The position numbers were made by a program, and so were the translations under genes. The notes below the pieces were generated by a model that did no database searches, was not told the origin of the DNA, and saw nothing but the letters and a program-made list of their open reading frames with translations. 64,000 nucleotides of DNA from Rhodosporidiobolus odoratus (lineage: Eukaryota > Basidiomycota > Microbotryomycetes > Sporidiobolales > Sporidiobolaceae), in contig JAOANU010000010.1 of assembly GCA_034387635.1 (NCBI GenBank), positions 806,001 through 870,000 of the forward strand. Direction: 5' to 3'. Position 1 is the first letter of the stretch; each line of letters begins with the position of its first letter. Shown here in pieces: positions 35,278-46,380 of this stretch.

Positions 35278-37724
35278 CTACCGCTTCTTGCCCGAGCCCT
35301 TCTTGATACGCCGCGCCTTCTCGGACTTTTTCATCTTGATTGCCCGCTTTTCCCGCGCCTTCTCCTTGACGTCTTGCCGGCGTTGCTGCAGACCAAAGCG
35401 ATTAGCGCACTCGAACAGGCGGGCGGATAAGAACGGGTGGACTGATGGGTCGCTTGATCAAGCAGCAGCAGAGGTGGGACAGGCAGAGGGACAGACGAGC
35501 AGTACCTTTTTCTCCTCTTTATCTTCAAACTTCTTACCCCGCGGTTTTCGGTCCCCCTCCCCTTCTTCACTCTTCCCGTCGTTCGACTCCTCGCTATCCC
35601 CCTCCCCGTTGGACTCTTCTTTGTCTGACTCGCCCTCGGCGGTGCCGTCTGCAGAAGCAGGCGGATTGGCTTGTGACGCGGTCGGCGCGGACGGCTCCTT
35701 ACCCTCGACTGCGCTACGGTGAATGGACGCAACGCCGGTGATGTCGGCGTAGATAAGACCCTGACCTTCGCCGCGCAGAACACGAGCTACATCCCGCTCG
35801 GCGTCGTAAACCTGGTCGAGCGCTCGAGGGATAAAAGACCGAGCGAATACAGCTTCGTCAGAAGCGCTCGGCCTCGTCGCGCTACAGCCTCCCTGGCCGT
35901 CAGCGGTTCCTGAGGGCTGAGCGTTCGACGCATCCGCCAATGCCTCTCCAGATTCGACCGACATCAGCAATCGCTCTACCTCCGTCGCAATCTGTTCGTC
36001 AGAGAAGTCGCGTCCGGCGTCGCGTGTGACGAAGTTGAAGGTGCGAGTAAGACCCAGCGTCTCGACGCCCCGTCTGGAGAAGAAGTCGTCTGCGTTCTTG
36101 ATATCGGCGCGGAGGAAATCGAATGCGGCCGGGTGCTCATGCTCGACGGATTGAGAAACGTCGATGACCCAAAGGTGCCCTCCGTGGTACCTTCAAGGCG
36201 ATTCAAGCAAAGCGGAAGGGTGAGGGGACAAAAGAGGGGAGCGAGGAGCGAAGGGTGATGAAAGAACAAAGGTCAGCAGACGGAAGCAATCGGCAGTCAA
36301 ATTTAGCATACAAGATATTGTATTCGCTGAAATCGGCATGGACGAGTCGACACCGGGCGAATATGACACGCAGGATGACCAGGATTTCGACATAGAGAGA
36401 CCGCTGCAGGTCTTGAGGGATGTTGGCGTCCTTAAGCCGAGGCGAGGCCCTGTGGGAGGCGCGTTTGTTAGGCACACAAGTCAAAGGGTACAGCAACAGC
36501 GCCTGCACGCACTGCCATTCGTCTTGACCCACGAAATCCATGACGAGTACGTTCTCCCGCACTTCGATAGCTTCAGGAACTCGCAATCCTGCTCCCCGCA
36601 TTCGCCGCAAGTTCCGCAGTTCCTTTTCCGCCCATAACCGTACCATCTTGCGAGGGTTGCTCCGAGCGTATCCCGACTTGAAGCGAAACTCGCCCGTAAC
36701 GTAGCGATCGCGGTCCTTGAAAACGAGGATCGACGTTTTGTAGATCTTGAGGGCGTACCGCCTGCCATCGGCTGCTGCTGCATGATAGACGTTCGCCTCC
36801 TTGCCTGTGCTCACGCAGCCATCGATGCGCTCGATGAGACCTCGTCCGAGCATCTTGAAAAGGATGAGGCGAGTACGTGGGTCGAGCACCTGCTCATTTG
36901 TCGCGCGGTCGCTTTTATCTTTGACCAGTACCTTTTCCGACCCGCCCTTGCGCGTAACCGGACCCGCAGACAGCGGTTCGAGCTGTATGCGGGAGCTGAA
37001 GCGCGAAAAATGCGCAAGCTGGTCGGACACTTTGTTGGTGTGGACGGCATCTCGTTCGCCAGCTTTTGTCGCTGCGGCATTCGCCGAAGGACCTCGACGA
37101 GAGCGATTTGTCGCCGGCAGGACGCTTCCGGCGCGAGCGCTGGCGGGCAAGGAAGTTTGCTTCCCCACCGAGGCGCCATGCGAAACTAGCACTTGCTGCC
37201 TCATACGATTGTAGCGTTTCGTAAAGTCTGTACATGGGAAGATCAGCTCAGCGTCGTGCACGGAGGTGTGCCACACAGGAAGAGGACTCGCCGCCGCTGG
37301 CATCCGCCCAATCTTGATCGAGGACCTCGTTGAGACCGGCCCGTAAGCCCTCGCTTACGTTCCATTCGTCTTCGCTTGGCCTGTCATCCCGCTCACTAAT
37401 TTCCTCGTCATCATCCTCATCCTCTGTCGGCGAAGGAAGGTCGTCCTGGTCATCGACATAAGATCCCTGAACAGCGCGGGTACTGGGCTGGTGGGGAATG
37501 GGCGTGGGATGAGCGAGCAAAGGTGCAGCGATGGCGCCATCGTCGGCGTCTTCGAACTGCATAGCGTTGTGAAAGCTGAAAGCAACGAAGTCAAGAGGCG
37601 AGACACAGACTTTCCGCTTCCTATATGTTTCCGCTTTCCCAGGAGGTACGTACGCAGACGCCGCAGCACTGCCGGTGCAGGGCATGTCGGGTGCGGCGGA
37701 GCGTGTTCGTTTGAGGCTGTACAT
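35278..37724 (-). CDS. RIO1: Atypical protein kinase RIO1
   Basis: RIO1 is an ATPase/kinase needed for late cytoplasmic 40S maturation (20S pre-rRNA cleavage). Exons 37724-37654, 37575-37292, 37227-36513, 36449-36312, 36190-35506 and 35385-35278 give 666 residues. The kinase core has RATNEQVLDPRTRLILFKML, the P-loop STGKEANVYHA, ALKIYKTSILVFKDRDRYV, the catalytic HADFSEYN and the metal-binding IDVSQSVEHEHP, all in order. Before it come an acidic stretch (TEDEDDDEEISERDD) and DFTKRYNRMRQQ; after it come a Glu/Asp-rich linker and a Lys/Arg-rich tail typical of RIO1. Intron 2 best fits a GC donor (GGCG|GCGAGT), which restores SGDFTKRYNRM; a poorer GT donor downstream would insert GESSSY instead. 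The start may be 37724, 37685 or 37562. The stop is 88 bp from the GPI14 stop. Confidence 0.94.
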
Positions 37725-37774
37725 CTCTTTGCATATTCTACAAACTTCGAGCCAGACTTTTTCGTCGCCCAGAT

Positions 37775-38447
37775 CTACGCCTCCGGTGCTGCGTACATCA
37801 ACTGCCGTAGTCTACGGACTTCCTCGAGGGACTTAGCCGCATCTCGTAGGACGAGGATTCCCACAATCTGGGCGATGAATGGCGCAACCATCCAAAGAAG
37901 GACGTCCTGAGCCTGACATTGTGTCCAGCCGCCGGCCAGGGGTCCAACCGCCGTGACTGTCATTCTTGCGAGATCCATTCGCCGGGTGGACACGGTCGAG
38001 CCGGAAATCTTGAAGGCAAGCGTGAGCAGTGAAGCGAAGAGGGTGCAGGGGCTGAGCCAAAAGGTTGCCCGACCAATACATGTTGGCGTCGTGCGCAAGA
38101 GTAGTAAGCTGAAGGCAGCAAGCTTCAGTATACGCAAGATTCGATGCCATTTGCGACCTCCAGGCCTACAAACATCAACGTACAGGAGAACCGCAAACTC
38201 CAGACACATCACCGCCCGTAAATGCAGCAGAGACGCACGCTGTACGTCTTTGACAAGATCTTCCACGACCTCGCTCTGCTCTGAATGAAGACAGTAGGTA
38301 GCATCATGTCAGCAGCGAAAAGTTGCGGGAGCCAAACGCGATCAAGCTGGTGAAGGTGGAGGGCGGACCTTGTGGGTCCAGAACGGCGAGCGTTGCGTCG
38401 TCGGCGTCGTCGGGTGGGGCTTTAAATGTACGACGGATCCGGAGCAT
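37775..38447 (-). CDS. Small multispanning membrane protein, unrecognised
   Basis: Not recognised. Exons 38447-38369 and 38280-37775 join in phase (CAA G|GTCCGC ... TTCAG|AG) to give 194 residues. The first 30 are soluble (MLRIRRTFKAPPDDADDA). Four hydrophobic segments follow: around AVMCLEFAVLLYVDV, ILKLAAFSLLLL, FWLSPCTLFASLLTLAF and VLLWMVAPFIAQIVGILVL. The end is a short charged helix (LEEVRRLRQLM). The topology resembles the extra N-terminal domain of some ABC transporters, but no nucleotide-binding domain follows, so I do not call it one. It lies 50 bp upstream of RIO1 on the same strand and shares a 164-bp promoter with MOB1. The 5' end is uncertain: the frame is open further upstream. 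Confidence 0.6.
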
Positions 38448-38611
38448 GTAGTCGGACACTCGATAATGGTTTCGCCGTTGTAAAGAAGGGAGACGATGCG
38501 ATCCGAGAAGAGAGGAGAATCGAGCCTTCGAGGAGGGCCGCCTTCCCGCGCTCTCTCTCATTGCTTCTTGTTGAGCCTGTACCGGTCTTACTCAACGCGC
38601 GAACACTAGAT
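38448..38611. promoter_or_regulatory. Divergent membrane-protein / MOB1 promoter
   Basis: 164 bp between the minus-strand start at 38447 and the MOB1 ATG at 38612. Low-complexity C/T tracts only; no TATA box. If the minus-strand gene starts further upstream this interval is partly coding. Confidence 0.4.
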
Positions 38612-39881
38612 ATGAGCTTCTTCGGTACTGTCACAGGCGGTCTGCATGTCCCCTTCCTTCGTTGTCACTTCCTTCAACACGCTCACCCCTCTCCACCTCG
38701 ACGTGACCTGCAGGGGCGGCAAGAATCGTACCTTCAAACCTAGGAAGACTCAGGCAGACACGAGCACCCGCGCATATCAGCTAAAGAAGTACGCTGTTTC
38801 CCTTTCCGCCCCCACTTCCCCGTCTTGACCCGGTTTGCTGATCATCTCCCCATCTTGTAGATATGCCGAGGCTACGTAAGTCCCTGGGACACCTATGCCT
38901 GATGCGACATCTTGCTTATCAGCTCGTGTACCAGCCTCGGTTCGGGCAATCTGCGCCTGGCCGTTCTACTGCCTGAAGGCGAAGACCAGAACGAATGGCT
39001 TGCCGTCAATAGTGCGCTTTTCACTTTGTCTCCCTCCGTCGCTTCGGTCGCGCTGATGGCTCTCTCGAAGCCGTGGACTTCTTCAATCAGATCAATATGC
39101 TGGTACTTTCGACTTTTCACTCTGTGGTCGGCATTCAAAGACCGATTGATGACGCTTACGCTGCTCGGCCTTCAGTACGGCTGCGTGACTGAATTTTGCA
39201 CCCCTCAAGAATGTCCGGTCATGTGCGCCGGACCACGGTTCGAATATCACTGGCAAGACGGGGTCCGGTTCAAGAAGCCGACGAAAATGTCGGCACCAGG
39301 TGTGTTCAGCGCATAGCCTACAGACTCGCTCTGTTGTCAAGACAGCCAAGTATCTGACTCCAGCCACCCGCAGAATATGTTGATCACCTGATGAACTGGG
39401 TGCAAGGAATGCTTGATGACGAAGCGCTCTTCCCGAGCAAGATGGGTCAGTTTTCTCCACATGAGGACCTCCTCTCTGGCAGAACGCCACTGAGCATAAC
39501 GCGCTGAGATTACAGGTGTACCGTTCCCCAAGACCTTCCAGACCACCGTGAAGTCCATCGTCCGGCGCCTCTTCCGGGTTTACGCCCACTTGTACAACCA
39601 CCACTTTGCTCAAGTCTGCGCGCTCAGTCTCGAAGGTACCTTTATCCTGCCTCCTCCCAAGTCTGCCTCATCCCATTTACGAGATCTCTGTGCCCGCATG
39701 ACTCAGCCCACCTGAATACCAGTTTCCGGTGCGTGGCTCCGTCTCTCCTGACCTGAGTACTGCTGATCCTTGCCAGTATTGCAGACACTTCCTCCTTTTC
39801 GTGGTCGAGTTCAACCTGATTGAGAGGAAAGAACTTCAACCGCTCGCCGAACTGAACGATTCGATCCTTTCCACCGTATAG
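38612..39881 (+). CDS. MOB1: Mob1 kinase activator
   Basis: Mob1 binds and activates NDR/LATS-type kinases (Dbf2/Sid2) in mitotic exit and septation. Ten exons: 38612-38643, 38714-38788, 38861-38875, 38935-39011, 39071-39102, 39176-39299, 39374-39445, 39516-39635, 39707-39728 and 39785-39881, giving 221 residues, the normal size. The core reads KTQADTSTRAYQLKKYAEAT, LGSGNLRLAVLLPEGEDQNE, VDFFNQINMLYG, the zinc-site CTPQECPVMCAGPRFEYHW, KKPTKMSAPEYVDHLMNWVQ, VKSIVRRLFRVYAHLYNHHF (second half of the zinc site) and SFRHFLLFVVEFNLI. Exon 3 is a 15-nt microexon (YAEA). Intron 1 only closes in phase with a GC donor (TCT|GCATGT), so the first 11 residues (MSFFGTVTGGL) are less certain. Confidence 0.95.
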
Positions 39882-40423
39882 CGTATACCGCGCTCGAGTT
39901 TCAATCCAGTACCTCGCGCAACATGTCGCCGTCCGTTTCTTCTTCATTCCGCTGTCGCACGCATGTCTCGCATCTACCTCTTAATCGTTGTCGTACTCTT
40001 CACCGTTCCCGTTTCTCTGTTTTGCAAACCGTTCCCTATACTTCGCACAGACGCCGTTGTTGACGCGAAGTTCAGTGAGTGGCGACTCTCCGCTAAATGC
40101 GCGAGGAGAATAACAGCCGGCACTCTCGAAATCGGGACAAAGCGAAGTGACTTTGGGGGAGGCTCCGTCGACACTCTCGTCTGAGTCGCGAGATAGTTGA
40201 CTGTTTGTGCAGGCTCCTGAGTACAGTAGTATGCCTTGCAAACGAGTCGGTCTGAGGCTGGCGCGCCGCCGGACACTCGCTGTAAACCCGCCATCTTTGA
40301 GGGTCGTCGCGACGTCACCAAATAGGAATCCGCTCTTTCCACCAGCCCGCTCATCGCTGCACATCCGTCTCTGCAATCTTTAGCACCCTTACACGCGGCA
40401 AACTACAACGTACACTCCTCGAA
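39882..40423. other. Spacer between MOB1 and POLD4
   Basis: 540 bp with no recognised feature; it should contain the MOB1 3' UTR and the POLD4 promoter. Confidence 0.5.
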
Positions 40424-41294
40424 ATGCCTCCCAAGTCCCGCTCGTCCACCTCCAAGGCATCATCGGGCACAAAGGCTCCCTCGCTCGGATTCTCGTCGTC
40501 GAAGAAGGGGTCGTCGACAAACAGCAAAAGCACGTTCAAGAAGGCAGCAGTGAGCACTAGCGATGCGGCCGCGTCCTCGCTACAAAACAGCCGGATCAAG
40601 TCAAGTCTGTGTGGCTGTTATCCACGTCTTTACAAGCAAGCAATGCGCGAGATGGGTGGGCCCAGTAAGCCATTCTTCCACCTCTCTGGAGAACCCTTCT
40701 GGGATGGCCGTCCGCAATCAGGGGAGGGAGGGTTCGAACGACGCGGACCGCAGCAACCGGCTGACGTTTTCTCTCCGTGACTTCCCTATTTTCGTCTGCA
40801 GCACACCCTGGGGAGTTGGACGATATCGAGATCATCCTCAGGGTCTTTGACTCGTGCGACGAATACGGCCCGTGCTCCCGGATTAGGTGCGCGCTTTCGT
40901 TCTCATAACAATGGACATGAGCGTTGCAAATTTGACCATTGACAGTCTCCGTATTATGTTGATGCCGCGCAATGCGCAGTCGCCTCGAGCGTTTTGAACG
41001 AGCGCAGAACCTGGGCCTCGGTCCGGATCCTGAGGTATGTAGATTGGCTCCGTCCTTTTCCGTACTGTTAACGGAGCCCCCCTCCCGCGCAGATTGGTGA
41101 GATCCTTCGGTCGGAGGAGGGTCAAAGGCTGGACAAGTACCGCAAGTCCGTGTTCGATAGTGCGTCCCCAATCCTTCCGTCCCCCACCCACACCTAACAT
41201 TGCGTTGTGCGGGGCTCTATTTTCTCGAAACCCGCTCGTTCCCGCCTGGTTTATTCGAGGCGCTAGCACTGAACGTGGTGTTTTCGCAGTCTGA
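40424..41294 (+). CDS. CDM1: DNA polymerase delta subunit 4 (POLD4/Cdm1)
   Basis: Small accessory subunit that stabilises DNA polymerase delta at the fork. Exon 1 (40424-40549) encodes a basic Ser/Lys-rich N terminus (MPPKSRSSTSKASSGTK and onward). Conserved exons are 40802-40886 (HPGELDDIEIILRVFDSCDE then YGPCSRI), 40980-41034 (RLERFERAQNLGLGPDPE) and 41093-41159 (IGEILRSEEGQRL), with the end at 41290-41294 (two bases then TGA). The family core is LRxFD...YGPC..ITRLxRWxRA, and this matches. The join between exon 1 and 40802 is unresolved: phases demand a further small exon or a different boundary in 40550-40801, possibly around 40590-40610 after the acceptor AAACAG. The terminal exon contributes only part of one Ile codon before the stop. 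Confidence 0.85.
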
Positions 41295-41502
41295 TCGAGT
41301 CGACAACCTCCTGTGTAGCAGCGATTCCGTATGCGCTTCTCGTTCGTACTGTGTTGTTGAGTTTCGAAGTCTCTCGCTTGTAATTGCCACTGTATCTCAC
41401 TCTATCCGCCGAGCGTAGCACTTCTTCTGTACCGACCATGTCGTGAGAGTGAATGCTATATTAGGTGAGAGCCAATCTATGCTGCAGGGAAACTAAGTTT
41501 GT

Positions 41503-42829
41503 TCAAACTCGGCAATTGGTAAGGCCAATGACAAGTACGTCCGTCGCGCCGATTGCCTGCAGTGGTGAACGCCGAGTGTCAACGTCCGCCGCGCAAGCCG
41601 GACCACGCGAGCCGCCAAGGAATAGCAGAGAATGTCACGGACCGTCAATCTATCCATCACGTCGGCGACTTCGGCCTTCAACACCATACTGCTCACCGCG
41701 ACCCACTCCGGGTCATCCAGAGGCGAAACCGTGGCCGCTCGTCGGCCAGGAGTGATGTGCGTGGCTTGCGCGAGGTTCCCGCGAGAGATATTGTAGTTAC
41801 AGAGGACGTACTTGCTGGCTGCGATCACGCCAGCGATGCGAGAGGTGATGCGTTCGATGAGTTCGTTGTGCGTCGCGTCAGGCTTGTTGGAGCGGATCAG
41901 AACGGCTTCAGAGGAGAGGATAGTTTCGATAGCGTGGAGACCTGCGGCGCGCATCGTTTCGCCGGATTCTGCAGACAAAAGAGCATCGTGACCACGACCA
42001 GGGCTAGAATGTAGACATATCAACGTACCAACGAGATCCACTGGTGTCAGGGTGTCATTGTCAGCTGATTGTAGAAATGCAAGGCGGCAGTGGGATATAA
42101 GACGAACCGATTCCATCGGCCAATCCTAGCGCGCAAGCTGCTTCAACACTGCCCCCAACGTACTCGATCTTCGTCTGCGGGGTTCCGCCAGATGTACTGT
42201 CCAGCTTGTCGAAATAGCGCCCGGCGAGAACCTCGAAGCTGGTGACAACCTTCTTGCCCACGAGGTCCTCCACCTTTTTGATTTCGCTCCGTTCCGGGAC
42301 CTGCACCTGCAGCTTGCACTTGCCGAAGCCGAGCTGCAGTGTCTCTTCGACCAGACCATTCACATCGGCCTCGGCAACCATGTCCTGCCCGGTGATGCCG
42401 AAGTGAACATTCCCCTCGCCGACGAATCGCGGAATGTCGGCAGCGGGGAGGAAGACGCTGGCGAGGGAAGGATCAACCGGCGGAACGGGGAAAGCGTATG
42501 TATGGTAGAGAGGATGAGAACGCACAGTGCCATGTTGTGGTTGCGGACGAGAGCAACATCAAGGCGGTGAGAGCGGGTAAATTGGATATCGGCGCCTGGG
42601 ATCCTTGTTGTATCAGATCTCTGGCAGATTAAGATGAGTCTGAAGACGCACCTGAGAGAAGTTGGACGCATTTCTCATAGAGGCGACCTGCGGGAAAGGG
42701 AGATCAGTACGAGGATAGCGAGAAACGGAGTACTGTGATGCGGTCAGCGATGGAGATGAAAGGCTCGCCTTTTTTGGGGATTCCAAACAAACACCTGCCT
42801 TTGAGGCTTTGATTCAAGAAGTCGCTCAT
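41503..42829 (-). CDS. HIS1: ATP phosphoribosyltransferase (histidine step 1)
   Basis: Joins ATP and PRPP, the committed and feedback-regulated step of histidine synthesis. Exons 42829-42769, 42687-42652, 42595-42526, 42457-42108, 42040-42029, 41968-41643 and 41556-41503 give 302 residues (yeast His1 297). Clear blocks are CLFGIPKKGRLYEKC, ADIQFTRSHRLDVALVRNHN, ADIPRFVGEGNVHFGITGQD, the PRPP-site region around CALGLADGIVDLVESGETMR and the C-terminal regulatory domain ending GATDVLVIGLTNCRV. Intron 1 has a GC donor (AAAAAAG|GCGAGC); no GT is available there and KKG|R is conserved. Exon 5 is a 12-nt microexon (TGGATCTCGTTG) that supplies VDLV. The start codon and promoter are part of a duplicated sequence (see repeats). 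It is convergent with POLD4 and divergent from GPI12. Confidence 0.96.
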
Positions 42830-42976
42830 TGGCAGTCTAGCGAGGCTGAGAGCGCAGACCAGCAAAATCAGTTATATCGCTCCGGAATAACCCCTCGTCT
42901 ACCTCACCAGGCCACGAATCTGTGTGTTCGGGCTCAGTCCCTTGAGCTCTCGTACAGCCCTGTATAGCCCATGCAC
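42827..42976 (+). repeat. HIS1 start/promoter segment with a diverged second copy
   Basis: This interval begins at the reverse-complemented HIS1 start codon and covers about 147 bp of promoter. It aligns with 46381-46525 at roughly 80% by eye, including GGCAGTCTAG, CAGTTATATCGCTCC, CTCACCAGGCCACG and ATCTGTGTGT. Many differences are CG in this copy against CA or TG in the other. Confidence 0.85.
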
Positions 42977-43360
42977 TCCGCCTTCGTCTCCGCCGCTTAT
43001 GCTCGCCCATGCTGTTCAATGTCGATGTTCCTAGCCGCAAGTAGCGAGGGATCCGGAATTGCGCGTGAGCGGAGGTCGTGTCGCCCCGCGGACGACTTTC
43101 GTTGTCGTTCCAGGTAGACGGGATGAGGGAGAACGCCGATGATCTCGGCGATTGCAGGCGAGTCCAAGCAACACGGACTGTCGAAGGGCAGGTAGCTTAC
43201 AGGCGTTTGACGAAGGTGAAGAGGGTTTTGCTGCAGACTAGCGTAAATCGGGTTGCTTAGGTAGCAAGGATTGGTCGGAGAGAGAAGTTCCTTTGACTTT
43301 GCAACTTAGCTCTTCCCATCTCGACTGCCGCGACCTGCTTCATCTTCGTGTCCCCTAGTA
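42977..43360. promoter_or_regulatory. Rest of the HIS1 / GPI12 divergent intergenic region
   Basis: No gene is seen. Short plus-strand open frames here lack motifs. It should contain promoter elements for GPI12 and distal elements for HIS1. Confidence 0.45.
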
Positions 43361-44451
43361 ATGCTGTCATTGCGCCGCCTGCGTCGTACGGGCCGCGGCG
43401 TCTCCTTGCTCGCCCTTGTGTGCGTCCTTTCCACCCTTTCAATCAGTCGACTTCCGCCTTCTCTGCTACTAGCGGCCGACCTCGGGGCGGCGCGTTCTGT
43501 GCTATGGGTCATTGCGCATCGTGAGTGCGTCATAGAGAGCTTCAGCCTGCTGTACTGACCGGTTGGCTCCACAGCCGACGACGAGTCCTTTTTCTTCGCA
43601 CCTAGCATCCTCGGCTTGTCGGCAGCGGCGAACGCACCCGAAATCTCCTTACTGTGTCTATCACTAGGTACGCTAACTGCACCTTGATGCATGCAATGTC
43701 TGCTCAAGTGACGCGTTTGCAGGCGATCACGACGGTCTCGGCAACCTGAGGAAAGAGGAACTCAAGAGAGCATGCCGAGAGTTGGGTATCAAACCTCAGC
43801 GATGCGAAGTACACGACTCCGTGTACGTCTGGCTCTGTATCCCGTGCCAGTCTCGCTTACTCAGGTCTCTGGAACAGGGACCTCCCCGATGACCCGTCGA
43901 CCTGGTGGGATGTCGGGTCGGTGGAACGGGTGGTCAAACCGCATGTCGAGCGGTGGAATATCGATGCCGTGCGTGTGCCCGCTGGACAACATCGTAGTTA
44001 CACGACTTCCTCCGCGTCGTGCCTCGTCGCAGATCGTTTCTTTCGACGACCACGGGGTTTCTGGCCATGTGAACCATCGAGCCACGCACGAAGCCTTGAA
44101 GTACACTTTCCTCCCATCTCGGAGGTAGTGACTTCCGGCTGACCTACCATGCTGGTGAGCAGAACCATCGCACGTCGTGACCCTCGTTTCCCGCTGCTTT
44201 TCGCAGTACAGTCAACTAGTACCCTGGCCAAGTTTACTTCCTGCATACTCATGCCTTTCGCTCTCCTCTCGTACGCGTACCGCATCCTCCTTGGCGACGG
44301 TTCGCCATCCTTGTTTTTCAATACCTGGGACCGCTACTTGCGCACCCGGCGAGCGTTCGCTTGCCACAGAAGCCAGGCGCGATGGTTTCGTAGTCTCTTT
44401 GTGACGTTCAGCCGCTACCTGTGGTACGTTCGGCTGGAACGGGTCGCGTAA
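43361..44451 (+). CDS. GPI12: GlcNAc-PI de-N-acetylase (PIG-L/Gpi12)
   Basis: Second step of GPI-anchor synthesis, at the ER. Exons 43361-43520, 43575-43667, 43723-43822, 43878-43968, 44033-44100, 44163-44173 (tentative) and 44207-44451 give 255 residues (human PIG-L 252). An N-terminal hydrophobic segment (SLLALVCVLSTLSIS) anchors it. The metal-binding motif AHPDDESFFFAP spans intron 1 and is followed by LCLSLGDHDGLGNLRKEELK, the VHDSVDLPDDPSTWWD acidic block and the second metal motif FDDHGVSGHVNHRATHEAL. The C terminus has the family's HRSQARWFRSLFVTFSRYLW. Phase between exon 5 and the last exon only closes if an 11-nt microexon (44163-44173) is included, giving LKTIALQSTS. That part is inferred and an alternative splice is possible. 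Confidence 0.92.
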
Positions 44452-44686
44452 TGTACGTGATGTGCCATTCCGTTAAGCAGTGCCATGCGAGTGCCCATCT
44501 GTGGCCCTCTTGCGAACTTTTCCTGCCGCCAGACTGAGCCTCAGTCGGTGGCGCGGGTACTCTTACAAAGCGAGAAGTGCTGAAACGAAGGGAGCGGCTT
44601 GACTTGTGAAAGGAAGTGAAGTTGCCGCTTGCCGGTTGTAGCGCTCTTCCCCGCTACTTCGCTAAGCTTCGCTCCTCATCCATACC

Positions 44687-45765
44687 ATGCGTCCCACTGC
44701 TCCCAGCTGGCTCAAAATACTCGTGCCCGTCAAGCGCACCGTCGACTGTAAGGCGCTGCCGTGTCCCTCCTCGATCCGACTCACCCCTCTCCTATCGCAG
44801 ATGCTGTCAAGATTAGGGTTGGGCCGAAGGGAGTGGAGACGAAGGGCGTCAAGCATTCTATGGTGCGTCTTTCAGCTCGTCTGTGGGCCTGAAGATGGCC
44901 GGCTGAGCGATTTACTGTCCGCCAGAATCCCTTCGACGAAATCGGTACTTCGCATCCGTTCCGAGCGTAACACGGTGCTAGCAGTCTGACCGTCGTCTTT
45001 ACACAGCCGTCGAGGAAGCTGTTCGGTTGCGCGAGCGCGCTGAAGGCGGCATCGACTCGATCACGGTTGTCAGTATCGGCCCCGCCAAGGCGTCGGAAGT
45101 GCTTCGGACTGCACTTGCCATGGGCGCAGACGATGCGATTCATGTTGAAACGCCAGAGGACGCCGTCGTAGAGCCGCTCGCGGTTGCTCGCGCACTCAAA
45201 GCCCTCGTCTCCTCCGAGAAACCCGACATGGTCATCATGGGCAAGCAGGCTATCGACGACGATTCGAGCCAGGTCGGTGGCATGCTTGCGGGCATGCTCG
45301 GTTGGCCGCAGGCAAATTTCGCCAGCAAGGTCGACCTCGACGTGACTGCGCCGTCAGTAACGGTGGCTCGCGAGATCGATGGTGGTCTCGAAACCCTAAG
45401 AATGCCGCTGCCAGCTATCATCACGACCGACCTCCGCCTTAATCAGCCGCGCTATGCGAGCTTACCAAACATCATGAAGGTGTGTTTCCTCGTACCTTGC
45501 CCACCATCCTTAGGCCGACATGTTGCTCTGCAGGCCAAGAAAAAACCACTTCGGAAGCTCAAGCCGGCCGAGATTGGCACGGACTTTACGCCTCGTCTCG
45601 AGACTGTTGAGATCAAGGCACCGCCTCCAAGGAAGGGTGGGGCAAAGGTGCGTTCCTTCCTCGTCCATTGCTACGATCGTGATTGAGACTAAACCCCGCA
45701 TGGCAAATCAGGTCGAATCCGTCAATGATGTAGTCTCTAAGCTGAAGGAGGCGGGTGTCCTGTAG
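44687..45765 (+). CDS. ETFB: Electron transfer flavoprotein beta subunit
   Basis: Mitochondrial ETF passes electrons from acyl-CoA and other dehydrogenases to ETF-ubiquinone oxidoreductase. Exons 44687-44747, 44801-44862, 44926-44944, 45007-45479, 45534-45647 and 45712-45765 give 260 residues (human 255). The sequence follows the family closely: KILVPVKRTVDYAVKIRVG, NPFDEIAVEEAVRLRERAEG, ALAMGADDAIHVE, the AMP/FAD-facing GKQAIDDDSSQVGGMLAGML, the ETFB signature region DLRLNQPRYASLPNIMKAKK and the conserved end VVSKLKEAGVL. Exon 3 is only 19 nt. The yeast equivalent is Cir1. This is the last intact protein gene before the repeat block. Confidence 0.96.
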
Positions 45766-46380
45766 TACCAGGGTTGGTGCTGTTTATGACCATTGTACTT
45801 CAGTGATAGCCGTGCCAGCCAGCTCAGAGCCCGGGCTAGAGACTTGCCAATCAGCACTCTGCTCCGTGGCAACTCCCAGTTGTGTTATCCCCGACTATCC
45901 TGCTCAGCTAAGTCTGGGGTTCCTGACTTGAGCAAAGATTCGTTGTGAGGAGATCGTTGCTTTGGAGCTTACTTGTAGTGAATCTTGCCAACGCTGTTCT
46001 GCCGTTCTCACGCACTCAGTAACACCCTGCTGGGTCTGTGGGCTCTGTCTGGATGCAACTTTTAAATGTGCTTCTCCCTCGAGAGAAGCGACTAGCAGGC
46101 AGAAGAGATATATGAGCCTTTATTACAGCACTGTAAGAATACACTAGAGAGACCAAACGAACCTAGCGGGCAGAAGAGAGAAATATGAGCCTTAGAGAAC
46201 CAGCTTGCTCTGCGTCCGCCCGCCTTCACTAAGTTCCGACCTCCGCCAACACCCCCTCAACCTTCTCACCTCGACTCCGTCGCCGCCACTCAAAGCAACC
46301 GCTCAAACTAACAACTCCCCTGAGCCACGCGAGTGTAACTGCACACCATCGGTAGAAGCGGGCAGAGCTGCTTGAGGCTT

